Source: Kutzneria kofuensis
Lineage (GTDB): Bacteria > Actinomycetota > Actinomycetes > Mycobacteriales > Pseudonocardiaceae
NCBI RefSeq assembly: GCF_014203355.1
Contig: NZ_JACHIR010000001.1
Location: forward strand, 8,558,038 to 8,622,037
DNA: 64,000 bases
Reading direction: 5' to 3'
A program made the translations under genes and the position numbers. Below, in pieces: positions 53,266 through 61,114 of this stretch; the stretch's first letter is position 1; every line of letters starts with the position of its first letter. Below the pieces are notes generated by a model that was not told where the DNA came from, did not search any database, and saw only the letters and a program-made list of their open reading frames with translations.

Positions 53266-53871
53266 ATGAGAGCACAGGACGTGATGAGCAGCCCCGCGGT
53301 GACGCTGCACCCGGATCGGTCGGTGTGGGACGCGGCGAAAGTGCTGTCGGCCAACGGGTTCACCGCCGCTCCCGTGGTCGACGGCAACGGACGGCTGCTC
53401 GGCATGGTCACGGCGGCCGATCTGCTGGGCGACCGCGCCCGGCGGGGGTCGCAGCCCTCGGCCGACCTCCCGGCGAGCACGCCCGCCGCCACCGTCGGCC
53501 AGGCGATGACCAGGCCCGACACCGGCGTCACGCCGGACACCGACGTCCGCGACGTCGCCCGGATGATGCTCGCCGAGCACGTCCACAGCATCCCGGTCGT
53601 GGACGCCATGGGTGTCATCGGCGTGCTCACCCGGCGCGACCTGCTGAAACCGGTCGCCAGGGACGACATGTCGATCGCGGCGGCCGTGCGGTCCCATCTC
53701 GCCGCCTATCGTGGCCGCGACCACTGGACCGTGTCGGTGCACGACGGTGCCGTCGCCATCGTCGACGACCTGGACAACGCGACCGACCGCCACGTCGCCA
53801 GGGTCATCGCCGAGGCGGTCACCGGCGTCAGCTCGGTCGAGGTCAGCGTCCGGCCCGAGCCCACCCGATGA
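53266..53871 (+). CDS. CBS-CBS-BON domain protein
   Basis: 201 residues, ATG 53266, GAGGGAAAG upstream. First CBS (MRAQDVMSSPAVTLHPDRSV...FTAAPVVDGNGRLLGMVTAADLL, 1-55), second CBS (TVGQAMTRPDTGVTPDTDVR...VHSIPVVDAMGVIGVLTRRD, 74-130) and a C-terminal BON domain (AAVRSHLAAYRGRDHWTVSV...VTGVSSVEV, 138-195). CBS pairs bind adenine nucleotides; BON binds membranes or partners. Such proteins are part of hypoxia/stress regulons in actinobacteria. Its stop overlaps the GNAT start (ATGA). Confidence 0.88.
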   Translation: MRAQDVMSSPAVTLHPDRSVWDAAKVLSANGFTAAPVVDGNGRLLGMVTAADLLGDRARRGSQPSADLPASTPAATVGQAMTRPDTGVTPDTDVRDVARMMLAEHVHSIPVVDAMGVIGVLTRRDLLKPVARDDMSIAAAVRSHLAAYRGRDHWTVSVHDGAVAIVDDLDNATDRHVARVIAEAVTGVSSVEVSVRPEPTR

Positions 53872-54356
53872 GCCCCGTCCCGGTGATTCGCCAACTGCGC
53901 ACGGCGGACGGGCCGGCTGTGCGCGAACTGCACGACGGTCTGTCCGAACGCGACACCTATCTGCGGTTCTTCACCCTTCGGCCCGCACGGCTGCCGCAGT
54001 TCGTCGACAGACTGGTCAGTGACGTCGCGCGCCGGGCGGCCATCGGCGCGTTCGTCGACGGCGGTCTCGTCGGCGTGGCCAGCTACGAGGTGGCCGCGGA
54101 CGCGGTCACGGCGGACATCGCCGTGGTCGTGGCGCACCACATGCAGACGCACGGCATCGGCACGACTCTGTTGCGGAACCTGGTGTCCTTGGCGCAATCG
54201 GCGGGCCTGCGGCGGTTCACGGCCGAGGTGCTCCTCGAGAACACCGCGATGCTGCGGGTGCTGCGCGACTGCGGCCTGCCCAGCACCGTCAGCCGGGCCG
54301 GCTCGGTGAACCACGTCGTGGTGGAACTGGACGCCGCGTGGGCCGCCGACGCGTGA
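53868..54356 (+). CDS. GNAT-family N-acetyltransferase
   Basis: 162 residues; ATG 53868 overlaps the CBS stop as ATGA, and its own stop overlaps the USP start as GTGA, so three genes are translationally coupled. It has the GNAT order: IRQLRTADGPAVRELHDGLS, GVASYEVAADAVTADIAVVV, the acetyl-CoA loop HHMQTHGIGTTLLRNLV (Q/RxxGxG/A), and the closing FTAEVLLENTAMLRVLRDCG. Similar domains in this context acetylate stress proteins or acyl-CoA synthetases, but the target is unknown. Confidence 0.87.
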   Translation: MSPVPVIRQLRTADGPAVRELHDGLSERDTYLRFFTLRPARLPQFVDRLVSDVARRAAIGAFVDGGLVGVASYEVAADAVTADIAVVVAHHMQTHGIGTTLLRNLVSLAQSAGLRRFTAEVLLENTAMLRVLRDCGLPSTVSRAGSVNHVVVELDAAWAADA

Positions 54357-55111
54357 ACGGGTCCGCCCGGCGGCGACCGTCGCTGACCAGTCAGGTTCCC
54401 GCCGACACGGCGCCGGAACGCATCACCGTCGGTACCGACGGCTCGTACTGGGGTGACCGCGCGTTGTCCTGGGGAGCGGAGCACGCTCGGCTGCGCGGCG
54501 CCCAGTTGCGGGTGCTGCACTCGGCGACCGAGGACCCGGTGTCGACGCTGGCCGACGCGAGTGCGACCAGCGACCTGGTGGTGCTGGGCTGCCGGGGGCG
54601 CCGGCACCGGCTACTGGGCCTCGGCGAGGCAGTGCTGCCCACGGTGGCGGCGGCGCACTGCGACGTGCTGGTCGTCCGTGGCACAGCCGCGGCCCAACGC
54701 GGCGAGAACAAGCGCGTCATCGCCATGGTCAGCGGCGGCCAGAACGACGTCACCGTTGTGGAACACGCGGCCGCCATGGCGAACTCCCACCACGCACGGA
54801 TGGAAGTCCTGCACGCCGAGCCGCCTACCGTCATGGACGACGGCGTCTTCGCCGAGAAGCTGCGAATTGAGGCCCTGCGGCGGCGGATCACGGTGACCAT
54901 GGTGCGGACGCTGCCCCATGACGTGATCGCCAACAGTGACGGCGCCGACCTGATCGTGCTCGGCCGGGGCCGATCCGCCGGACGGCCGTCGAACCCGGGC
55001 GTCGTCACGAAGTCGGCGCTGCACCACGCGCCGTGCCCGGTCCTCGTGGTGCATCCCCGTGCGCCGGCCACACAGCGAACACGCGTCGCCGGTCGGCCCG
55101 AGATGCCCTAG
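54353..55111 (+). CDS. Tandem universal stress protein
   Basis: 252 residues from GTG 54353 (GTGA overlap with the GNAT gene); GTG 54338 is an alternative. Two Usp halves: ITVGTDGSYWGDRALSWGAE...DLVVLGCRGRRHRLLGLGE...HCDVLVVRG (~1-105, with a short middle) and RVIAMVSGGQNDVTVVEHAA...DLIVLGRGRSAGRPS...HAPCPVLVVHP (~110-235). The ATP-loop Gly pattern is only partly kept in both. Third gene of the CBS-GNAT-USP operon, a combination typical of dormancy/hypoxia regulons. Confidence 0.87.
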   Translation: MNGSARRRPSLTSQVPADTAPERITVGTDGSYWGDRALSWGAEHARLRGAQLRVLHSATEDPVSTLADASATSDLVVLGCRGRRHRLLGLGEAVLPTVAAAHCDVLVVRGTAAAQRGENKRVIAMVSGGQNDVTVVEHAAAMANSHHARMEVLHAEPPTVMDDGVFAEKLRIEALRRRITVTMVRTLPHDVIANSDGADLIVLGRGRSAGRPSNPGVVTKSALHHAPCPVLVVHPRAPATQRTRVAGRPEMP

Positions 55112-55178
55112 TGTTGAGCACGTTGGTTTGATGCTGCTCCAGCCCTTGGCGGCGCCGGCGTACGTCCGAGGAGCGGTC

Positions 55179-55505
55179 ATGGTCATCAGTCAACTGCCGT
55201 CGCAGCGGTCTCCCATCCCTGAACCCGAGGTCGTCGGAATCGACGACCTGCCGGTGCTGTTCTCCTACCCGCCGCTGCACGGATGGACGCTGCACAGCCT
55301 GCTGTCCCCGGCAGCCGTCCGGTGCGCGACATGCGACCAATCGAGCCTCAGCGTGCTGGTCGCGACCCACACCGCGAGCGGTGAGATCCTCTGCGCCGCG
55401 TGCTACGGCGTTTCAGCCGTGGCGGCGGCTGCGGTCCAGGGCGGCTGGGGCCGGCCACCTGGTGCCGTCACCGTTCCCCAGCTGGGTCACGGCGATGACG
55501 ATTGA
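55179..55505 (+). CDS. Small protein with a Cys4 zinc-binding-like motif
   Basis: 108 residues from ATG 55179 with GAGGAG upstream. RCATCDQSSLSVLVATHTAS, then GEILCAACYG: two CxxC pairs 25 residues apart make a zinc-ribbon-like site. No domain family recognised. It stands 67 bp after the USP gene and could belong to the same transcript. Function unknown; possibly a nucleic-acid or protein-binding accessory. Confidence 0.55.
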   Translation: MVISQLPSQRSPIPEPEVVGIDDLPVLFSYPPLHGWTLHSLLSPAAVRCATCDQSSLSVLVATHTASGEILCAACYGVSAVAAAAVQGGWGRPPGAVTVPQLGHGDDD

Positions 55506-55566
55506 GTGGCGTTCGGCCCGGCTCGTTCCCACCCAGCCGCCACTGTGGGAGTGTGATGAGGCATCA

Positions 55567-55590
55567 GACCACCCCAGACCACTGGTGGCC
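55567..55590 (+). promoter_or_regulatory. Island element copy B
   Basis: GACCACC, 10 bp, GGTGGCC, followed by CACATCAG, then GATCAGGAGGTGCGCG and ATG 55618. It is nearly identical over ~55 bp to copy C on the opposite strand at 59875-59898, and related to copy A. Confidence 0.7.
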
Positions 55591-55617
55591 CACATCAGTG
55601 CGATCAGGAGGTGCGCG

Positions 55618-55758
55618 ATGAACGCGACGGCGTTGCTGTCGCCGACGGCCGCCCGGCGATCACCGGTCACGGATGGGGCCTCCACCTGCGGAGATCTGGG
55701 CACTTCGAGCTGGCTCGGGATGCTCGACCTTCCGACGTGCACCCTTTGCGGCCGGTGA
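55618..55758 (+). CDS. Leader ORF upstream of the first GAF-ANTAR gene
   Basis: 46 codons from ATG 55618 behind AGGAGGTGCGCG. It starts MNATALLSPTAARRS and ends LPTCTLCGR (CxxC). The start MN-x-TALLS is shared with the leader ORF at 59847 on the other strand, and the upstream DNA is also shared, so both have the same origin. It ends 64 bp before the GAF-ANTAR gene. Confidence 0.5.
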   Translation: MNATALLSPTAARRSPVTDGASTCGDLGTSSWLGMLDLPTCTLCGR

Positions 55759-55822
55759 CGACAAGGTCACGGGGACCCGGTGAGCGCCGACAACTCGTCA
55801 CCGCGACGGGACGGACGGTGTC

Positions 55823-56539
55823 GTGACCGAGAACCACCGGCTGCGGCTGCGTGCACTGCTCGCGGCCGACGACGATCACGGCGTCGGCCCGCTGACTCGA
55901 ATCTGCGCGTTGGCGGTGGTGGAACTCCAGGTCACCGGCGTCGGCGTGACTCTGGTCAGCCGCGCCGGCAGCGTCGACGCGCAACAGCGCCTGGTGCACG
56001 CCAGCGACGCCGTGGCCGCCCGGTTGGAGGACCTCCAGCTCACCGTCGGCGAGGGCCCGGGGCTGACCGCGATCACCTCCGGGGCCCCGGTGCTGGCACC
56101 CGACCTGGGCGCGGCCCGCTCCCGCTGGCCGGCCTTCTGCCCCGACGCCCAGCGCATCGGCGTTGCCGCGGCGTTTGCGTTCCCACTGACCCTGGGAGCG
56201 ATCGCCCTCGGTTCGCTGGACTGCTATCGCGCCACGACCGGCCCGCTGAGCCGCGACCACGTCGCCTGCGGGCTGCTGCTGGCCGAGATGGCGTTCGAGG
56301 CGCTGCTGACCGAGGTCGCGGGACACGCTCCGGACGACGTCGGCTGGCTCTCCGACATCCATGCCGAGGTCCATCAGGCCACCGGCATGGTCAGCTACCA
56401 ACTGGGTGTCGGCGTGCAGGCGGCACTGCTGCGGATCCGCGCCTACGCCTTCGCTCACGGTCTGGCCGTCGCGACGGTGGCCAGGCGGATCGTCGACCGC
56501 AGCCTGCTGCTGGACGACGGAAACGGAACGACACCATGA
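55823..56539 (+). CDS. GAF-ANTAR protein 1
   Basis: 238 residues from GTG 55823. GAF domain ~20-165 (ICALAVVELQVTGVGVTLVS, TVGEGPGLTAITSGAPVLAP, RWPAFCPDAQRIGVAAAFAF). C-terminal three-helix ANTAR-like part ~180-230 (IHAEVHQATGMVSYQLGVGV, LLRIRAYAFAHGLAVATVAR). ANTAR domains bind paired RNA hairpins and stop transcription terminating early; a GAF domain senses a small ligand or redox state. The next gene, another GAF-ANTAR, starts 16 bp later, so the two are co-transcribed. Confidence 0.82.
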   Translation: MTENHRLRLRALLAADDDHGVGPLTRICALAVVELQVTGVGVTLVSRAGSVDAQQRLVHASDAVAARLEDLQLTVGEGPGLTAITSGAPVLAPDLGAARSRWPAFCPDAQRIGVAAAFAFPLTLGAIALGSLDCYRATTGPLSRDHVACGLLLAEMAFEALLTEVAGHAPDDVGWLSDIHAEVHQATGMVSYQLGVGVQAALLRIRAYAFAHGLAVATVARRIVDRSLLLDDGNGTTP

Positions 56540-56555
56540 CGGGAAGGGAGCACGG

Positions 56556-57314
56556 GTGAACGACCACCACGAACAGCGGCTGGCACGGGTGTTCGTCGAA
56601 CTGGCGGACACCCTGGTCGATGACTTCGACATGCTGGAATTCCTGAGCATGCTCGTCGAGCGGTGTGTGGAGCTGTTGGACGTCGCGGCGGCCGGCGTCG
56701 TGCTGTCCGACCAAAAGGGCGGCCTGCGAATGGCCGCGGCCTCCTCGGAACAGGCCCGGCTGGTCGAGCTGTTCGCGGTGCAGACCGACGACGGACCGTG
56801 CCTGGACTGCGTGCGGACCGGCCAGCCGGTCTACAGCACCGACCTGGTCACCGACGCACGGCGTTGGCCCCGGTTCGCCCCCGCCGCCCGCGCCGCCGGC
56901 TTCGTCGCCACCCACGCCGTGCCGATGCGGCTGCGCGGCACCGTGATCGGGGCGTTGAACCTGTTCAAGGCCGAGCCGAACGGCGTCGACCAGCTCAGCG
57001 TGCAGCTGGGCCAGGCCCTCGCCGACGTGGCCACCATCGGCATGCTGCAACAGCGCGCCATCGACGACAACACGGTGCTGGTCGAGCAACTCCAGACCGC
57101 GCTCAACTCCCGCGTGGTCATCGAACAGGCCAAGGGCGTGCTGTCCGCCCACTCCGGTGTGGACATGGACCACGCCTTCGCGGCGCTGCGCGGCTACGCC
57201 CGCTCCCACAACCTGCGGCTGTCCGAACTCGCCTTCACCGTGGCCAACGGCGCCGCCGACCTCCGGGCGATCATGGTCGGCAGCAGGCCACCCGTCCGGC
57301 GCACGAGACAGTGA
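56556..57314 (+). CDS. GAF-ANTAR protein 2
   Basis: 252 residues from GTG 56556 with GGGAAGGGAG upstream. GAF ~25-170 (LVERCVELLDVAAAGVVLSD, PCLDCVRTGQPVYSTDLVTD, FVATHAVPMRLRGTVIGALN) and a clear ANTAR domain ~185-245 (QLQTALNSRVVIEQAKGVLS, MDHAFAALRGYARSHNLRLS). The ALxSRxxIEQAKGxL signature is canonical, so this copy is the best candidate for RNA binding. Cys in PCLDC could be redox-active. Second in its operon. Confidence 0.88.
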   Translation: MNDHHEQRLARVFVELADTLVDDFDMLEFLSMLVERCVELLDVAAAGVVLSDQKGGLRMAAASSEQARLVELFAVQTDDGPCLDCVRTGQPVYSTDLVTDARRWPRFAPAARAAGFVATHAVPMRLRGTVIGALNLFKAEPNGVDQLSVQLGQALADVATIGMLQQRAIDDNTVLVEQLQTALNSRVVIEQAKGVLSAHSGVDMDHAFAALRGYARSHNLRLSELAFTVANGAADLRAIMVGSRPPVRRTRQ

Positions 57315-57364
57315 CCGGGCACGACATCGACCCGACGGTCGTCCGGTCTGGTGCTGGAGGCCTG

Positions 57365-58336
57365 TCACCGATAGGGGGTCCACTGGGCGGTGGTGCGGGC
57401 GGCCCGCAGAGAGTGCAGGCGCCGCCGTAGCTCGATGCCGACCGAGGGAGTCAGGTGGGCGTTGGGCAGCCCGACCGCGACGAGCTTGAGTTCCCGAAGC
57501 TCACGCAGTACCGAGAACCCGGGCCACGCGGTGATGTCGATCCCGTAGGCGTCGGCGAGCTGGCGGTGGCCGTCCGCCGTACGGGCGAAGCGCAGCTGGC
57601 CGACCGCGAGCGGGACCAGGTCCCATTCCCGGGGGCCGACGCAGACGGTGTCCAGGTCGCACAGCACCGGCCCGGCCGGTGTCGTGATCAGGTTGCCCAG
57701 GTGCGCGTCACCGTGGATCACGCTGGCCGGCAGCGGATAGTCCAACGCGGCCAGCGCGGACTCGACCACGCGGCAGCGCCGCGACAGGAACTCGACGTCA
57801 CCTCGGTCCCACCCGCGCATGCCGGTGATCCTGCTGCGCAGATCGGCGATCGGGTTCCAGCGCGGGAGGCGGACATCGGGGATCGGCAGCCGGTGCGGGC
57901 GGGTGAGCACGTCACTGAGCTGAACGGCGGTCGGCGTCGAGCCGGTGTCGGTGACCTCCTTCCAGAAACTCACCGCGTGTGTGTCGACCTCCACCGGATT
58001 CGGTATGCCGAGCAACGGTCTCACCGCCGGAATTCCGTTGGCGGCCAGCATCCGCCCGGCGGCCACGGCCGAGTGGGCCCGATGCGCCAGCCCCTCGGTG
58101 AGGGTGACTCGGACCACCACCCGATGCCGCACCAGCCGGAACACCGCGTTGTTGACCAGGCGGACCAGTGCGGCGCCGGCGGGGTCCAAGCCGACCTGCG
58201 CGCACGCCCGGGCCAGGACCGCCCAAGGCGCGTGCGGAGTGAGTCCTGAGACCACGGGGACAGTGCCCACCCTGGTTCCCCTTCGCTCAGGCACGATCGC
58301 AAGACGGGCTCTCGCAGCCGTGCCGCGGGGAGGCAT
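57365..58336 (-). CDS. Aminoglycoside phosphotransferase-fold protein
   Basis: About 323 residues if ATG 58336 is used; GTG 58270 is equally possible and no Shine-Dalgarno decides. Kinase-like fold: VNNAVFRLVRHRVVVRVTLT (N-lobe), Brenner motif VIHGDAHLGNLITT (catalytic Asp) and metal-binding VLCDLDTVCVGPREWDLVPL. Homologues phosphorylate antibiotics, choline or other small alcohols; many in actinobacteria are of unknown substrate. Convergent with the GAF-ANTAR operon. Resistance should not be assumed. Confidence 0.8.
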   Translation of the reverse strand: MPPRGTAARARLAIVPERRGTRVGTVPVVSGLTPHAPWAVLARACAQVGLDPAGAALVRLVNNAVFRLVRHRVVVRVTLTEGLAHRAHSAVAAGRMLAANGIPAVRPLLGIPNPVEVDTHAVSFWKEVTDTGSTPTAVQLSDVLTRPHRLPIPDVRLPRWNPIADLRSRITGMRGWDRGDVEFLSRRCRVVESALAALDYPLPASVIHGDAHLGNLITTPAGPVLCDLDTVCVGPREWDLVPLAVGQLRFARTADGHRQLADAYGIDITAWPGFSVLRELRELKLVAVGLPNAHLTPSVGIELRRRLHSLRAARTTAQWTPYR

Positions 58337-58619
58337 TCGATCAGCCTTGTGCTCGTGATCGGGGACGCCTCCGGGATCGCGCAGGGTCCTGGCGCGGGGA
58401 CGAAGTACGCTGGAAGCGGCGTGCATCACGCAGAGTAGGGCGAAGCCGGACCCTGACCTACCGCCATCCAGGCACGGAGTCATCACCGACGGGCGAACTG
58501 GACGGTGTCCTCGGTGCGACGGTCCTGGAGCCAATGGGGCACAAGCGATTCCGCACGACACCGGCTAACGTGGGATGTGATCAGCAGTACCGTCGACAGC
58601 GCGCTGTGGGGCGGCGGAT

Positions 58620-59369
58620 GTGAGCAGCGACCGGGCCGACAGGGTAATAGCGGCGATCAACGATCTCGCCCGTGCCGAGGGAGCGCCGGTCGCGATCCGG
58701 CACGTGTGCCTGGCCTGTGCCAATGCGCTGCACGCCAGCGGAGTCGCGCTGTACGTGATCGGTGACCTCGGACTGGGCGAACCGGTCCACGCCATCCACC
58801 CGGTCGGGGGCCAGGTCGCCGAGTTGCAGGTCACCCTCGGCGACGGACCCGCCATGCAGGCGCTGGCCGACCCCTATCCGGTCGCGGCGCCTGATCTGTC
58901 CAGCAGCCAGGCGCAGACCGACTGGCCGGTGTTCGCGGCACAGGCGTGGGCCCTTGGCGTTCGGGCAGTGTTCGCGTATCCGCTGGCAATGGGAGCGATC
59001 ACGGTGGGCGCCCTGGAGATCCACCGGGCCGTCGCGGGCGGATTGTCGGCCGCCGAGCGCGTCGACGCGCTGTTGTTCGCCGACGTGGCGATGCGCCTGA
59101 TACTCGACCGGGTGCAGGACATCCCCACCGTCGGGGAGCACGAACTGTTCGCCAGCGAGTTCGCGGTGCCGTGGGGCGGAATCCACCGCGCCACCGGCAT
59201 GGTTTCGGTGCAACTGCACAGCGACCTCGTCACGGCGTTCCTGCGGCTGCGCGCGCATGCGTTCAGCACGGATCGTCCACTGTCGACGGTCGCGGACGAC
59301 GTGATCGAGGGCAGGCTGCGCTTCACCCCCGATCCCACCGACGAGACCGGTCCCGCGACCGATCCGTGA
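58620..59369 (+). CDS. GAF-ANTAR-like protein 3
   Basis: 249 residues from GTG 58620. GAF ~20-165 (IRHVCLACANALHASGVALY, QVTLGDGPAMQALADPYPVA, RAVFAYPLAMGAITVGALEI) and a C-terminal ANTAR-like part (IHRATGMVSVQLHSDLVTAF, LRLRAHAFSTDRPLSTVADD). It is closest to protein 1 (same IH-x-ATGMVS-x-QL block). The ANTAR part is divergent from RNA-binding examples, so its target may differ or be lost. It is convergent with the STAS gene. Confidence 0.78.
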   Translation: MSSDRADRVIAAINDLARAEGAPVAIRHVCLACANALHASGVALYVIGDLGLGEPVHAIHPVGGQVAELQVTLGDGPAMQALADPYPVAAPDLSSSQAQTDWPVFAAQAWALGVRAVFAYPLAMGAITVGALEIHRAVAGGLSAAERVDALLFADVAMRLILDRVQDIPTVGEHELFASEFAVPWGGIHRATGMVSVQLHSDLVTAFLRLRAHAFSTDRPLSTVADDVIEGRLRFTPDPTDETGPATDP

Positions 59370-59413
59370 CCACCTTCACCGTGCCGGAGACGGACCACCG
59401 TCGCAGGTCATGG

Positions 59414-59797
59414 TCACTTCGCTGGCGCAGGTGACAACGAGTGCGGGCAGTCGGAGGTCGTGGTCGGTGCGAGGAGAAGGTCGTGTGTTCCGGTCACGGT
59501 GAGCAGCCGGCGCACGATCCGGGCCGGCGCCACCAGGCACAGCGAGCCACCCGCGGCGGCCGCCCGGGAGCGCCAGCGCACGAACAGTGTCAGCCCGGCG
59601 CAGCCGCAGAACCGGAGCTCGGCAAGGTCGACGACCAGATCGCGGCCGGCCTCGGCCAGCGGTCGCACGTCCGAGTCGAGCCCGGGCGCGGTGGCCATGT
59701 CCAACTCGCCCTCCAGCCTGATCCGGACCAGGTTCCGGTCACTGTGGACGGTCCAGCCGAGTGGCGCGCGGGTCCGACTGCTCACGGTCCCGTTCAC
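59414..59797 (-). CDS. STAS-domain protein (anti-sigma-factor-antagonist-like)
   Basis: 127 residues from GTG 59797, which overlaps the leader ORF stop as GTGA. VRIRLEGELDMATAPGLDSD, LVVDLAELRFCGCAGLTLFV, GSLCLVAPARIVRRLLTVTG is a complete STAS fold. The phosphorylatable Ser of SpoIIAA-type proteins (DSSG) is Cys-Gly-Cys here (FCGCAGL), so regulation by phosphorylation is doubtful; cysteine chemistry is possible. It normally frees a sigma factor by binding an anti-sigma kinase. No kinase gene is in this window. Confidence 0.82.
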   Translation of the reverse strand: MNGTVSSRTRAPLGWTVHSDRNLVRIRLEGELDMATAPGLDSDVRPLAEAGRDLVVDLAELRFCGCAGLTLFVRWRSRAAAAGGSLCLVAPARIVRRLLTVTGTHDLLLAPTTTSDCPHSLSPAPAK

Positions 59798-59847
59798 GGC
59801 TGGGAAGCGATGACCGGCCGCGACGAGAGCAGCGCCGTCAGATTCAT
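59794..59847 (-). CDS. Leader ORF coupled to the STAS gene
   Basis: 17 codons from ATG 59847 behind AGGAGGTACGAG: MNLTALLSSRPVIASQP. Its stop overlaps the STAS start (GTGA), which suggests translational coupling. The start MN-x-TALLS and the upstream DNA match the leader ORF at 55618. Confidence 0.5.
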   Translation of the reverse strand: MNLTALLSSRPVIASQP

Positions 59848-59874
59848 CTCGTACCTCCTGGTCGCTCTGATGTG

Positions 59875-59898
59875 AGCCACCAGTGGTCTGGGGTGGTC
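59875..59898 (-). promoter_or_regulatory. Island element copy C
   Basis: On the minus strand: GACCACC, 10 bp, GGTGGCT, then CACATCAG, GACCAGGAGGTACGAG and ATG 59847. The 10-bp spacer CCAGACCACT is identical to that of copy B. The 4.3-kb-apart inverted copies cannot be one recent tandem duplication. Confidence 0.7.
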
Positions 59899-60037
59899 GG
59901 ATGACACGGCGGGCCGGGCTCAGTGGGGCAGGGTCACGGCGGGCGACGCGGGCAGGTCAGGCGCCAGACCCGGCCGCGAAAGGGTGTTCGTTCGATCCGG
60001 CGGCGGATCTGGCCAGATCGGCGTCCGGTGCGGCAGG

Positions 60038-60577
60038 TCAGTCGAGTCCGGGTACTCGACCGCCGTCGCCCTCCCAGCGGTCCTCGGCTCCGTCGGACGC
60101 CACACGAGGGCGTGGTATCGGTTCGCCGGACGAGACGCCGGCCATGGCCAGGATCGTCGCCGGGCTGTCGGCGTTGTCCCGCAACCCGGCGGCCATCATC
60201 GCGTCGTGCCCGGTCGCGTCCGCGGCCTCCGGAGGGACCACGAGTAGGGTGACACGCCGCCCGTCCAGCCCGATGACGTGCACGATGTCCTTGTCCTGGA
60301 AGCGGAATCCCTCCAACCGGACGCGCCAGCCGTCGATCTCGACCCGACGCGGAGTCGTGCCCCAGGCGGCCATCGCGAACACCACCCGATGCACCACTCC
60401 CAGCCGGACGGCCAGCACCCCGGCCAGTGCGGGCAGTTCCGCGGCCAGGTCCCGGGACCGCGGCCACCAGCCGCCGTCGACGTATCCGGTCGTCGGCCCC
60501 TGCGGCTTGAGTCTCAACCTGAGCTGTCGCTGCCCCACCGAGGCGGGACCGGCGTGAACATGTGGGCCCGACGTCAT
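60038..60577 (-). CDS. DUF5994-family protein
   Basis: 179 residues from ATG 60577. LRLRLKPQGPTTGYVDGGWW and PRSRDLAAELPALAGVLAVR open the family, RVEIDGWRVRLEGFRFQDKD, VTLLVVPPEAADATGHDAM and MMAAGLRDNADSPATIL complete it. Found mainly in actinobacteria, function unknown; often near stress and GAF-ANTAR genes. A truncated second copy lies at 62415. Confidence 0.8.
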   Translation of the reverse strand: MTSGPHVHAGPASVGQRQLRLRLKPQGPTTGYVDGGWWPRSRDLAAELPALAGVLAVRLGVVHRVVFAMAAWGTTPRRVEIDGWRVRLEGFRFQDKDIVHVIGLDGRRVTLLVVPPEAADATGHDAMMAAGLRDNADSPATILAMAGVSSGEPIPRPRVASDGAEDRWEGDGGRVPGLD

Positions 60578-60829
60578 GCCGGTGCTCCTCAACCCGATCG
60601 CGTTGCGACCGTTCTGTGATCCGCCGAGGACGGCGCCGACGTGACTGCCGGCGCGCGATGTGCTCTCAGCACCCTCCATGCTACGCCGCCTGTCCACCCC
60701 AGGAGTGTCCTCGACCGGGCGTCGGCAGGCGTATCGTCACCACTGACGCCGTCTCGACATCGAACAGTCCGGCCGGCACGTGACCGAGGCCCGGATCCGA
60801 AGGCGTGAGCGCAGTCCAGAGGAAGTCTC

Positions 60830-60976
60830 ATGAGTCAGACGTACGACCAGCGGCGAAGCACCGTGCAACACGTCCTGGAAACAGAGAAGATCCATGCGGG
60901 CAAGGGAAAGACGCTCGCCGACCTGGCCGCCAAGGTCCTTGACGCGCTCGACCACATCAAGGAGGACGTGCGCTAG
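60830..60976 (+). CDS. Short helical protein (DUF6307-like)
   Basis: 48 residues from ATG 60830, AGAGGAAG upstream. MSQTYDQRRSTVQHVLETEK, KGKTLADLAAKVLDALDHIK, EDVR. The pattern (YDxR, a helix, then AxKVLxALDxIxExVR) fits a family of very short actinobacterial proteins annotated DUF6307; I am only moderately sure. It precedes the permease gene by 138 bp on the same strand. Confidence 0.55.
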   Translation: MSQTYDQRRSTVQHVLETEKIHAGKGKTLADLAAKVLDALDHIKEDVR

Positions 60977-61114
60977 CGCACGGCGGCGCGGGCATCGCCG
61001 CCGGATCCTCGACCGCCGGCGCGGACGTCGAGGTTTGGGACAGCCGTCGCTGAGCAACCCGGTAGCCGGGAGCGGCGCTCGACTGCGCCGCGTGCAGAGA
61101 ACCGAGACCACGCG

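Noticed and set aside
57365-58336. Calling the phosphotransferase-fold protein an antibiotic-resistance gene
   Set aside because: The Brenner motif shows only the kinase fold; substrate cannot be inferred, and the stress-island setting argues against a resistance cassette.
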